NCBI RefSeq assembly: GCF_007625155.1
Contig: NZ_VMNK01000001.1
Coordinates: 1-64,000 of the forward strand
DNA from: Denitromonas halophila
GTDB lineage: Bacteria; Pseudomonadota; Gammaproteobacteria; Burkholderiales; Rhodocyclaceae
DNA length: 64,000 nucleotides
Reading direction: 5' to 3'
The notes below the pieces were generated by a model. It saw nothing but the letters and a program-made list of their open reading frames with translations. It had not been told where the DNA came from and did no database searches. Every line of letters begins with the position of its first letter. Positions within the stretch are counted from its first letter, which is position 1. Of the stretch, positions 8,341-17,159 are shown one piece after another. The translations under genes and the position numbers were made by a program.

Positions 8341-10089
8341 TCAGCGCTCCGTGTGGGCTTGTGTGTGGCCGAGCCAGGTGTCGACTGAGCAGATGACCTG
8401 GCGGCATACGGTTTGATAGATGTCGGGTGACAAGCCATATGGGTCGATGATTTCGACATCATTGCCAATGGCACTTGCGCCCCTGAGCAGAAAAGTCTTG
8501 TCGGCCGCATCTGGATACTGCTTCAGCAGGCGGTCGATGTGGGGGAGTTCCATCGCCAGAACGAGATCGGCTGACGCTACCATCGTTGCGTCGACGGATT
8601 TAGATTTCCAGCCGCTCAGATCAATGCCCTGGGCCGCCGCCGTTTCGACCATGACAGGGTCGGCGGGTCGATCACCCTGGGCGTGGAAGCCTGCGGACAT
8701 CAGTTTGACATCGCGGCCCAAACGCTGCGCGGCGTAGGCATGCGCCAGTGCGCTGCGGTTGATGTTTCCATAGCACAGGAAAAGAACGGTTTTGATCGGG
8801 CGCTTGCCGCATGCCTGACGCGCGCGCTGACCGTGCCGTCTGAGTTGCCAACGGCGACGGAGCAGATCGGTCACACGCTTGACCTGACTGTTGACGATGC
8901 GGCCGAGGTCGATCAATCCGGGCTTTGGATCGCGCAAGGATTGCACGTCGAAGTGGTGCCGTGGTGAAAACACCAGTGCCGAGTCGCGAAGGACGTCTTT
9001 CCAGCTTGGGAGGCGGACCAGCGATGCAGGGGCATTGCGTCGCAGTACATGCTCAAGCCAGTCGACATCGCGTGCTAATTGACGGCATACGACGTTTTCA
9101 CGGGCGGGGGGGCGGGGGGCAATGCGGCCTTCGCAAATCAGCTCGTAAAGCATGCGAGGGAAGTCGGCACCCGCGGCGATCGCCAGCGGCAAAGACCCCC
9201 AGAAGCGGCCGTTGATTTCCATGAGACGGAATTCACCTGTCCGGGTGTCGTACTTGAATTCGACCATCGCGACACCGTGCCACTTGAGCGCTTTGATCAG
9301 TTTTTCCGACGCTGCCAGCAGCGGCGGGGAAATTGCTTCGCTTGTTCGCAAACTGCTGCCACCACCGGTGAGCGGCACCTCGTGCAGCCTGCGGTGTTGG
9401 AAGGCAAAGCGTATCTCGCCATGGTCGGCGATCAGTTCGATGCCCACGCCGTCGCCGCGGAAGTATTCCTGCAAGATGACGGCGCCGTGATTCAGTGCGT
9501 GGCGCACCTGTTTTTCCAGATCGTCGCGGTTGTGGGCATAGCTCACACTGAGTTGAACGCCGCCGTCATTGCCATGGCCGACCGAGCGCGAGGGCTTGAT
9601 TACCATCGGGTAGCCCAGGTCGGCGGCTGCGGTGTCCAGTTGATCCAGCGAATCGATGGGCCAAGAGCGTGGAACGGGAATGTCCAGGCGCGTTGCAAGC
9701 GTGACGGTGCGCTCCTTGTCGAGCACCTGTTCCAGTGCGTCGCTTGGCGCCATGGCAATCCGGGTGTCGTCGATTGCTTCTCTGTGACGTAGCAAGGGGA
9801 CCAGCGTGCGCTCGGTAACCGGAATGATCAGCGCGTAGCCACCGCTTTCCATCCGTTCGTTGATCCAGTTGATAAAGCGAGATTCGTTCTGGAGCGGATC
9901 GGGGTAGCGAGTGCATAAGCGTGTATGGCGAGAAGCGGCGCAAATAGGTGACTCGAATGCACTGGCCACATCGACAACCAGCCCCGAGTGGCCTAGCGAG
10001 CGAACGACCGCCAGCGCGGAGGTTTGGTCACCATCCAGAACGAGGATGGTGTCGGTGCGATCGGAGAGGCGCGATGAGCCCTGCGTCAT
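8341..10089 (-). CDS. ATP-grasp ligase fused to a low-molecular-weight protein tyrosine phosphatase
   Basis: A 582-residue two-domain protein. Residues about 10-400 form an ATP-grasp carboxylate-amine ligase: YPMVIKPSRSVGHGNDGG (160-177) is the ATP-binding Lys segment, ILQEYFRGDGVGIELI lies at 205-220, and FRLMEINGRFWGS (287-299) carries the Glu/Asn metal ligands. Residues about 432-575 form a low-molecular-weight phosphatase with the P-loop CYGNINRS (Cys439, Arg445) and a later IIDPYGLS with the general-acid Asp. Both active sites look intact; only the second P-loop cysteine of classical enzymes is replaced by Asn. Phosphatases of this class often act on bacterial tyrosine kinases of polysaccharide export. 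The ligase half may activate an amino acid or uronic acid carboxylate. The fusion is unusual. Confidence 0.88.
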   Translation of the reverse strand: MTQGSSRLSDRTDTILVLDGDQTSALAVVRSLGHSGLVVDVASAFESPICAASRHTRLCTRYPDPLQNESRFINWINERMESGGYALIIPVTERTLVPLLRHREAIDDTRIAMAPSDALEQVLDKERTVTLATRLDIPVPRSWPIDSLDQLDTAAADLGYPMVIKPSRSVGHGNDGGVQLSVSYAHNRDDLEKQVRHALNHGAVILQEYFRGDGVGIELIADHGEIRFAFQHRRLHEVPLTGGGSSLRTSEAISPPLLAASEKLIKALKWHGVAMVEFKYDTRTGEFRLMEINGRFWGSLPLAIAAGADFPRMLYELICEGRIAPRPPARENVVCRQLARDVDWLEHVLRRNAPASLVRLPSWKDVLRDSALVFSPRHHFDVQSLRDPKPGLIDLGRIVNSQVKRVTDLLRRRWQLRRHGQRARQACGKRPIKTVLFLCYGNINRSALAHAYAAQRLGRDVKLMSAGFHAQGDRPADPVMVETAAAQGIDLSGWKSKSVDATMVASADLVLAMELPHIDRLLKQYPDAADKTFLLRGASAIGNDVEIIDPYGLSPDIYQTVCRQVICSVDTWLGHTQAHTER

Positions 10090-10106
10090 TGTTTATATCG
10101 CTCCGC

Positions 10107-11594
10107 TCAAACGCCCGCGGCACGCCCTTTGCGGGCGAGCAGGCTGATGAAAATGGCTTCGAGGCCATTTGGACGCCCGGATGCGTGCCAGATGGCAAAC
10201 GAGCAAACGGCATAAGTTGCCGCGCCGATGCCTGCGCACAGCGCCAGTTTGACAATCGGTATAACGTCGAGGGCTTGTACCAGCGGAAGCAGCACAATGG
10301 CCATGCCGGCACCGGCAAGGAGTGGCCGCAGGTAGGTGAGCAAGTAGTCGATGAGCGATGCTTCGATACGGCGCGTGCAGTGGTGTGACAGGTACAGGAT
10401 CTCAAGGGAGGACAGAGTGATCTTCATTTCAATGAGCCCGGCAATGCCGCCGAGTTGGAAGGCTGGGTAGATCAGCATCAGGAACAGACTTGTGCGCACC
10501 ATGCCGCTACGGGCGGCCACGGCTTGCAGGCCGGTCATCGCCATGAAGCGATTGAGGTTCTCAACGACCGAATAGCACAGATAGAACACCGCAAAGAGCC
10601 CCAGAATAGGTGCGGCATCGGCCCATTGAGCGCCGAGCACGACGGCCGTCAATTGGTCTGCGAGGATGGCAACGCCGATCGCGGCAGGAATCAGAAGGGC
10701 AACAAACGCCGATTGGGACACGAGAAATGCGGAACGCAGCCGCGATGGTTCGTCCTGCAATTTCGCGTAGCCGGGGATCAGCGCATTGCCGACGGCGCCG
10801 ACGAGCTCGTTGGTAATCATTGCGGCGAGGCTCCCGCCAACGCTGAAGAAGCCGAGGCGCTCTTTGGAAATCCAGCCTGAGAGCAGGAATTGGTCAGTTG
10901 CCGCGAAAAGCTGTCGACTGATTGCCGATATGACGATCCACTTGGAAAAACGCCAGAGCTTGCCGGCACCCTCTAGTCGCAAGCGTGGTCGAAAGTCGCA
11001 CATCAGATAGCTGAACAGGGTCTGATAGACGTTCTGCATGACCGCGCCGATAACGATTGCCCAGTAGGAGCGCAGCCACAGCGCCATAACCACGCTGGTG
11101 ATCACCGCAAGGAGGCGTGGGTAAAGCTTGATGCGGAACAGACGGTCGAACTGGAGTTCCTTCTGGAAGCGTACGATGCCGACGTTTTCCGCTCCACGGA
11201 TAAAGATACCAGCGCCGATCAGTGCGCTGATGGCGACGAGACTCTCTTCATTGGCGTAACTCGCCACGAAGGGTGAGGCCGCAATGACGGCGACGCCGAA
11301 CAGCACCCCCTTGAGCAGGCGCATGGTCCACGCGGTGTCATAGTCTTCTCGAGTGACATCTTTATCGCGAATCAGCGCCAGATCGAAGCCGAACTCAAAA
11401 AAACCATCCATGATGGCCACAACGGCTGTCACCGCCGCGACAATGCCGAAATCTTCCGGCATAAGGACACGCGCAAGCACCATGGTGCTGACGAGGCCGA
11501 GCAGTCGGTGTACCCAGCGGGTGGCAATCAGCCATAAGGCGCTGTTGACGACTTTGTCTCGCAGTGAAGGTACAGGGGGTGGACGGGAGGGCAT
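10107..11594 (-). CDS. Oligosaccharide flippase / polysaccharide biosynthesis membrane protein (Wzx/MOP family)
   Basis: A 495-residue polytopic protein with about twelve to fourteen hydrophobic segments. The opening LRDKVVNSALWLIATRWVHR followed by VLARVLMPEDFGIVA is the typical N-terminus of Wzx/WzxC-type exporters, which flip lipid-linked oligosaccharides across the inner membrane. ATG at 11594 was chosen over an upstream TTG at 11633. It is the first gene of the minus-strand exosortase-associated operon and is divergent from the acyl-CoA ligase across a gap of about 190 bp. This argues that the locus makes an exported saccharide as well as a small-molecule modification. Confidence 0.93.
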   Translation of the reverse strand: MPSRPPPVPSLRDKVVNSALWLIATRWVHRLLGLVSTMVLARVLMPEDFGIVAAVTAVVAIMDGFFEFGFDLALIRDKDVTREDYDTAWTMRLLKGVLFGVAVIAASPFVASYANEESLVAISALIGAGIFIRGAENVGIVRFQKELQFDRLFRIKLYPRLLAVITSVVMALWLRSYWAIVIGAVMQNVYQTLFSYLMCDFRPRLRLEGAGKLWRFSKWIVISAISRQLFAATDQFLLSGWISKERLGFFSVGGSLAAMITNELVGAVGNALIPGYAKLQDEPSRLRSAFLVSQSAFVALLIPAAIGVAILADQLTAVVLGAQWADAAPILGLFAVFYLCYSVVENLNRFMAMTGLQAVAARSGMVRTSLFLMLIYPAFQLGGIAGLIEMKITLSSLEILYLSHHCTRRIEASLIDYLLTYLRPLLAGAGMAIVLLPLVQALDVIPIVKLALCAGIGAATYAVCSFAIWHASGRPNGLEAIFISLLARKGRAAGV

Positions 11595-11703
11595 GCCTGA
11601 GGTTCGTTGGACGCAGCGCGCAGGATACCGCAACTATCGATACGCAAATGTGATGTCGGACACAGATACCGAGGGTGTGCTGGGCGACCATTGGCAAGCG
11701 ATA

Positions 11704-11715
11704 GCCCCGCGGGGC
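11704..11715. promoter_or_regulatory. 12-bp perfect palindrome in the divergent promoter region
   Basis: GCCCCGCGGGGC sits in the gap between the divergent flippase and acyl-CoA ligase genes, with weaker symmetry continuing outward (GCAAGCGAT on the left, ATTGGTTTGC on the right). It is a candidate operator shared by both arms. No match to a named regulator is claimed. Confidence 0.35.
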
Positions 11716-11786
11716 GATTGGTTTGCGCGCTCTCATGCAGAGGCTGTGGGAGAATCTGCGAAACTGGAATGAACGGAAGGATGACA

Positions 11787-13373
11787 ATGGGTAGGTTGTT
11801 GCATGAGCTCGTTTTAGATAGTGCGCAGCGCAGTCCTGACGCAGAGGCGCTCAAATATCGACAAGAATCGTTAACTTACGCAGATTTGTCGCGTGAAGTT
11901 CGACGCACGGCCAGTGCGTTTCGCCACATGGGCGTGGCACGGGGCGAGCGTATTGCCGTGTGGATGGAAAAGCGCGTCGAGACGGTTGTCGCGCTGTTTG
12001 CTGCGAGCGCCGCGGATGCCGTGTTCGTGCCGGTCAATCCGCTTCTGAAGCCGGAGCAGGTACTGCACATCTTGCGTGACTGCGATGTGCGCGTGCTTGT
12101 AACGACCATTGAGCGCGTTGGCTTGCTCGCGTCGGTCATTGCACAATGCCCCGCACTCAAAGACGTGATGATCGTGGGTGACGCCGATGTGACGCTGGAC
12201 GACGTTGCGGTGGCGCGTTGGTCGGCTCGTCCGGACGGCGTTTTGCGCGACAGCCAGGTCATCGATGCCGATATGGCGGCGATTCTTTACACCTCGGGCA
12301 GTACCGGCAAACCCAAAGGGGTTGTTCTCTCGCATCGCAACATCGTTGAGGGCGCCAGAAGCGTGGCGGAGTATCTGGAGAATACGAGCGAAGACCGGAT
12401 TCTCTCTGTGCTGCCATTGAGCTTCGATTATGGCCTCAACCAGATCACCACGAGCTTCTTGGTGGGTGCTTGCGCGGTGCTCATCAATTATTTAATGCCC
12501 AGGGATGTCGTTAACGCGGTTCGCAAGGAGCGTATTACCGGCCTGGCGGCTGTGCCGCCCTTGTGGATTCAGCTTTCCCAGCTCGAATGGCCGGAAGGAT
12601 TGGATGAGCATCTGCGGTATTTCACTAACTCGGGCGGGCATATGCCGAGGACCACGCTTGATGCGTTGCGCTTGCGCATGCCAAGGGCTCGCCCGTATTT
12701 GATGTACGGTTTGACGGAGGCTTTTCGGTCGACCTACTTGCCGCCCAGCGAGGTGGATAGACGCCCTGACTCCATGGGGAAAGCCATCCCGAATGCGGAA
12801 ATTCTGGTTGTTCGCGCCGACGGTACGTTGTGCGAACCGGACGAACCCGGCGAACTGGTCCATCGAGGTGTCCATGTATCAATGGGCTACTGGAACGATC
12901 CTGCCCGGACCGCAGAGCGGTTCAAACCAGCGCCCGGGCGACCACAGGGCATTCCGACGCCCGAACTGGCGGTGTTTTCCGGTGACACTGTCCGTCGTGA
13001 CGCCGATGGCTTTCTGTATTTCATCGGCCGTCATGACGAGATGATCAAGACGTCCGGCTATCGGGTGAGCCCAACCGAGGTGGAAGAGGTATTGTACGGC
13101 TTTGACGGTATTCAAGAGGTGGCCGCCGTGGGGGCGCCGCATCCTGCGCTGGGGCAGGCGGTTGTTCTGGTAGTGATGGCGGCATGTGTGGATGACGCGC
13201 TCGAAGCAAGGCTCTTGCAGGCGTGTCGCCAGCACTTGCCTGTCTTCATGGTGCCGGCCAAAGTGATCTGCTCCGAGTCTCCCTTGCCGCGCAATCCCAA
13301 TGGTAAAGTCGATCGCAAGCGCTTGGCGGACTCTGTGGTGGATTTGTTTGCCGATGTTTCTCAATTGAAATAG
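11787..13373 (+). CDS. Acyl-CoA ligase (AMP-forming), exosortase A system-associated
   Basis: A 528-residue ANL-superfamily adenylating enzyme. The P-loop AAILYTSGSTGKPKGVVLSH (about 164-183), YLMYGLTEAFRSTYLPP, the hinge region GYRVSPTEVEEVLYG and the C-terminal PRNPNGKVDRKRL with the catalytic Lys near 507 are all present. It should activate a carboxylic acid as an adenylate and load it on CoA or, given the acyl carrier protein gene 74 bp downstream, on a phosphopantetheine arm. ATG at 11787 was chosen because GGAAGG lies 6 bp upstream (11775-11780); an ATG at 11781 abuts that site and is unlikely. It heads the plus-strand arm of the locus. The natural substrate is not known for this family. 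Confidence 0.93.
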   Translation: MGRLLHELVLDSAQRSPDAEALKYRQESLTYADLSREVRRTASAFRHMGVARGERIAVWMEKRVETVVALFAASAADAVFVPVNPLLKPEQVLHILRDCDVRVLVTTIERVGLLASVIAQCPALKDVMIVGDADVTLDDVAVARWSARPDGVLRDSQVIDADMAAILYTSGSTGKPKGVVLSHRNIVEGARSVAEYLENTSEDRILSVLPLSFDYGLNQITTSFLVGACAVLINYLMPRDVVNAVRKERITGLAAVPPLWIQLSQLEWPEGLDEHLRYFTNSGGHMPRTTLDALRLRMPRARPYLMYGLTEAFRSTYLPPSEVDRRPDSMGKAIPNAEILVVRADGTLCEPDEPGELVHRGVHVSMGYWNDPARTAERFKPAPGRPQGIPTPELAVFSGDTVRRDADGFLYFIGRHDEMIKTSGYRVSPTEVEEVLYGFDGIQEVAAVGAPHPALGQAVVLVVMAACVDDALEARLLQACRQHLPVFMVPAKVICSESPLPRNPNGKVDRKRLADSVVDLFADVSQLK

Positions 13374-13414
13374 GATGCCCCGGTTCCCGCAAAGTGGCGG
13401 ATCTGCGTTAGGGG

Positions 13415-13430
13415 CCGGCTCGTCAGCCGG
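13415..13430 (+). other. Hairpin between acyl-CoA ligase and carrier protein genes
   Basis: The stem CCGGCT/AGCCGG with a CGTC loop is followed by only three T residues, so it is a poor terminator. It lies just upstream of the ribosome binding site (GGAG at 13437-13440) of the TTG-started carrier protein. It could modulate the ligase-to-carrier ratio by attenuation or RNA stabilisation. Confidence 0.35.
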
Positions 13431-13447
13431 TTTGATGGAGAATCGAG

Positions 13448-13696
13448 TTGGATATCAAGAACGAAGTACTGGAAATTCTCGACGATGCTTTGGGGCTCAA
13501 TGGCCGGGCACAGGCGTTTGCGCTTGACACACCGCTGCTGGGGGCACTCCCCGAGCTTGACTCGATGGCCGTCGTGGCAGTCATCAATCTGATGGAAGAG
13601 CGCCTCGGTGTGTATGTAGATGATGACGAAATCGATGGAGCAACATTTGCGTCAGTCGGCACGCTGGTTGATTTTGTTCAAACAAAGGTGACCTGA
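13448..13696 (+). CDS. Acyl carrier protein (exosortase A locus)
   Basis: An 82-residue acidic carrier protein. The phosphopantetheine attachment site is Ser39 in ELDSMAVVAV, followed by the expected helix NLMEERLGVYVDDDEIDGATF. It has no upstream ATG; it starts with TTG at 13448 preceded by GGAG at 13437-13440. A rare start codon may keep its level low. Its position between an adenylating ligase and a TPR protein, with hydrolases and a decarboxylase on the opposite strand, indicates a dedicated carrier for one activated building block rather than the fatty-acid ACP. It would need a phosphopantetheinyl transferase from elsewhere in the genome. Confidence 0.92.
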   Translation: MDIKNEVLEILDDALGLNGRAQAFALDTPLLGALPELDSMAVVAVINLMEERLGVYVDDDEIDGATFASVGTLVDFVQTKVT

Positions 13697-13699
13697 GCA

Positions 13700-14395
13700 A
13701 TGACGCCGACTGGTTTCTCCCCTTCGCGAAAGGCGGTTCGACTGGCGGCCGTAATTTGCACAGTTTTTCTGGGTTGGGTGGTGTCCGGCACCGTGCGCGC
13801 GGAGGGCCGGCTACCGGCGCAGTGTGGATCACTCGCAACGCATTTCGGGCCGTTCGACTACCGTGTTGAGAAAAGCAAGCTCCCCATTGTCGAGCGCTAT
13901 CACTTCACCCCCGATATTGAAAGTCTGTCTGCTGGGGCTCCCAATCCGGGCGGCAATATTGTCTATACCTTGCAAGCCTTCCCCAATCACCACCGCGCGC
14001 TCATGTCATTGCTTCGATATGGCGAAAAACAGCGCAGCGATAGGCCAAGGGGACTGCCTTTCACCATTGAGTGCTTCATGCTGAGGGCAGAAGCTTTTGC
14101 TCATGATGATGCGATGGTGAAAATGATTTCCGGGCTTTACTACCTCAAGCACGATCAGGCGAAAGTCGCTATCGAGCGGCTGGAGCAGGCCGATGCGCTG
14201 GGCAGTGCCAATCCCAATCTTTACTACAATTTGGGCTTGGCCTACCTGGAGGTCGGAGAGAAAGAGAAGGCACTGGAGAGCGCCCACAAGGCGTATGCGG
14301 CCGGATTTCCGTTGCCTGGGTTGATGAATCGCCTCAAGCGGGCCGGCGCATGGCGGGATGTCCCGCCTAAGCCTGCGCCGAAAGCCGACAAATAA
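13700..14395 (+). CDS. Exported TPR-repeat protein
   Basis: A 231-residue protein with an N-terminal hydrophobic segment (about residues 12-33, AAVICTVFLGWVVSGTVRAEG) that looks like a Sec signal peptide cleaved after VRA. Two or three TPR-like helical repeats follow in the C-terminal half, for example NPNLYYNLGLAYLEVGEKEK. The middle part (PNPGGNIVYTLQAFPNHHRA) is not a repeat, and I cannot assign it. Periplasmic TPR proteins in exopolysaccharide loci often act as assembly or docking factors. It starts 3 bp after the carrier-protein stop and ends directly against the convergent argB stop. Confidence 0.8.
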   Translation: MTPTGFSPSRKAVRLAAVICTVFLGWVVSGTVRAEGRLPAQCGSLATHFGPFDYRVEKSKLPIVERYHFTPDIESLSAGAPNPGGNIVYTLQAFPNHHRALMSLLRYGEKQRSDRPRGLPFTIECFMLRAEAFAHDDAMVKMISGLYYLKHDQAKVAIERLEQADALGSANPNLYYNLGLAYLEVGEKEKALESAHKAYAAGFPLPGLMNRLKRAGAWRDVPPKPAPKADK

Positions 14396-15295
<900 letters not shown>

Positions 15296-15372
15296 CTAGG
15301 CGGTCGCGAGGGGTGAGATAAAACCTGATTCTAACGGCCCGGCCCCCCGCCGCAAAGCCGGCGCGTGTTTGT

Positions 15373-16542
15373 TTAACGTGGCCGGGGGGTTTGCCAGGCC
15401 CCGGGGGCCCAGCGTTGAGGGGGCTCAAGTGCCACGGTGCCGGCGGGATGGCGAAATTCGTGTGTGGGTTGCAGGGGGATGTCGCGCCATGTCGGCGCGG
15501 CGCTGATATGGCCGCGGAGTAATGTATCGGGCGCCAGCCGAACATCGATGGCGTGCTCGCTCGAGGCGGCTGGCGGGATGGTGCTGGGGTTGTCGATGAA
15601 CTCGCCGGGGTTGCCGAGTGCAAAGGCACCGAGGCCGATCAACAGGTTGTTTCGCGCCATGATCGCTGGCGTTGCGGCCGTTTGGCTGGGCCAGACGCGC
15701 AGAAATATGCCGCCAGCGGCGCGCTCATTCACCAGCGTGTTATGGCTAAGTGCGAGGCGGTTTGCATCGCTGCGGTAGCCTTCAGCGCCATAGCTGATCA
15801 GGGTGGTGTTTGAGGTGTTGGCGGACTGCCCGATGGTATTGCCGATGACGGTGGCGATACCGCCTTCGGGAAATTCAAGCTCATATGATGCCTCGCCATC
15901 GGGGCCGTCGACGATCCAGTTGTATTCGATGTGATTGCTTCGGGCGCGTGTTTTGACAAGGTGAGCGTTGTAACCGCCTTGCAGGCGACTGCCCCGCAGC
16001 GTGAACTGGTCGATTTGGCCGACGTAAAGCAGGTGATGCAGTGCGCCGGGGTGGCGGGGGGCGTCGCCAAACTGGCAGTTTTCGATATGGAGCCGGGCGC
16101 TTGGGTCGTTGCTGGTGAGAATGCCGTTTTCGTTGTCGATAAAGCGGCTGTTGGTGATGCTCAGATGCCCGCGTTCGAAGCGGATGCCTGCGCCGTTCAA
16201 ATGCGGTACGCGGGCGCCACGGAAGGTGATGTTGTCGATCTGGATGTCGCCGCCGCGGATTAACCAGATGGCTTTGCCTTCGATCGACTGGCCGGCGGCT
16301 TCGAGTACCGCGCCGGCACCCAGCCCGCGAATGGTGAGCCGGTTTTGGGTCCAGAGCGCAACGTCGCCGTGATACGTGCCCGGCTGGATGCTGACGGTGT
16401 CGCCGTCTTGTGCCAGGCGGGCGGCGTCGGCAATGCGCTGAATGGGCTCGTTGGGGCCGACGCGCAATTCGGCTGCCATGGCGGACGAGGGCGCCAGGGC
16501 GGCACTCAAGACGAGAAGCCAGCGATGTGTGCGATGGAGCAT
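15373..16542 (-). CDS. Exported right-handed parallel beta-helix protein
   Basis: A 389-residue protein with an N-terminal signal peptide (LLVLSAALAPSSAMAA, likely cleaved after AMA). A run of short beta-helix coils follows, recognisable by repeated patterns such as IWLIRGGDIQIDNITFRGAR, HLSITNSRFIDNENGILTSN and HNTLVNERAAGGIFL. The architecture resembles NosD/pectate-lyase-like periplasmic proteins, some of which cleave or bind polysaccharides. No catalytic residues of a specific lyase family are identifiable by eye, so the substrate is unknown. It is transcribed toward argB, with a 77-bp gap. Confidence 0.8.
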   Translation of the reverse strand: MLHRTHRWLLVLSAALAPSSAMAAELRVGPNEPIQRIADAARLAQDGDTVSIQPGTYHGDVALWTQNRLTIRGLGAGAVLEAAGQSIEGKAIWLIRGGDIQIDNITFRGARVPHLNGAGIRFERGHLSITNSRFIDNENGILTSNDPSARLHIENCQFGDAPRHPGALHHLLYVGQIDQFTLRGSRLQGGYNAHLVKTRARSNHIEYNWIVDGPDGEASYELEFPEGGIATVIGNTIGQSANTSNTTLISYGAEGYRSDANRLALSHNTLVNERAAGGIFLRVWPSQTAATPAIMARNNLLIGLGAFALGNPGEFIDNPSTIPPAASSEHAIDVRLAPDTLLRGHISAAPTWRDIPLQPTHEFRHPAGTVALEPPQRWAPGAWQTPRPR

Positions 16543-16589
16543 GGGCGCCAGTGTCCAATCAAAAAGGATTGGCGCCAGTGTGAACCGGC

Positions 16590-16623
16590 CGCCCGGGCCG
16601 CGCCAGTGAACGGTGCCCGGGCG
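16590..16623 (-). terminator. Terminator-like hairpin after hsp20
   Basis: An 8-bp GC stem CGCCCGGG/CCCGGGCG with an 18-base loop lies 13 bp past the hsp20 stop. No T-tract follows, so it may protect the 3' end rather than terminate on its own. Confidence 0.35.
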
Positions 16624-16636
16624 GGATGGGGTCAGA

Positions 16637-17053
16637 TTACTCGATGGTCAGGCGTCTGGCTTGAACGGACGCTTTTTTTGGCAGTGTCAGTTCCAGCACA
16701 CCATCGATAAATTTTGCGCCAGCGCGCGCTTCATCAACGTCCTGGCCGAGCTGGAAGCTGCGTGAGACCTTACCGTAATACCGCTCCGTCCGCAGTACCC
16801 GTTCGCCGTCCTTTTGTTCGGACTGTTGCTTGCGTTCGGCCGTGATTGAAACGACTGGCCCGTCGATGCTGACATGGATGTCGTCCTTGGTAACACCCGG
16901 CAGTTCGGCGTGAACGGCGTAGCTTTCGGGGCTTTCCTTGACGTCGACGCGCATTTGCGGCGCTTCGGTGGCGCTGCCCCCAAACTCGACAGGGCGTACG
17001 AAAAATCCGCGAAAGAAGTCTTCGAGCGGATCGCGGCGTGTGATGTTGCTCAT
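16637..17053 (-). CDS. Hsp20/alpha-crystallin small heat-shock protein
   Basis: A 138-residue cytoplasmic holdase chaperone. The alpha-crystallin domain spans about residues 38-138: MRVDVKESPESYAVHAELPG, DDIHVSIDGPVVSITAE, the strand RSFQLGQDVDEA and the end DGVLELTLPKK. The N-terminal arm (SNITRRDPLEDFFRGFFVRP) is short. ATG at 17053 was chosen because an AAGGAGG sequence lies just upstream, although the frame is open beyond. It belongs to the class A bacterial small HSPs. A candidate sigma-32 promoter lies upstream. Confidence 0.94.
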   Translation of the reverse strand: MSNITRRDPLEDFFRGFFVRPVEFGGSATEAPQMRVDVKESPESYAVHAELPGVTKDDIHVSIDGPVVSITAERKQQSEQKDGERVLRTERYYGKVSRSFQLGQDVDEARAGAKFIDGVLELTLPKKASVQARRLTIE

Positions 17054-17095
17054 GAGATCCTCCTTGTCAAATGGGTCAAGATTCCCGCTTGAAAA

Positions 17096-17122
17096 AATAG
17101 TGGCGAGACAGGGTTTTTCAAG
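17096..17122 (-). promoter_or_regulatory. Candidate sigma-32 heat-shock promoter of hsp20
   Basis: On the minus strand, CTTGAAA is followed after 12 bases by CCACTATTT, close to the heat-shock consensus CTTGAAA-N11-16-CCCCATNT. It lies about 45 bp upstream of the hsp20 start. The -10 match is imperfect. Confidence 0.4.
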
Positions 17123-17159
17123 TGACAAGGACGCAAGCAGATGTTTCAGTGCTAGCCGC

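Noticed and set aside
11691-11705. TGGCAAGCGATAGCC as a possible sigma-54 promoter of the acyl-CoA ligase
   Set aside because: The GG is present, but the -12 element reads CC instead of GC after ten bases, so the invariant pair is missing.
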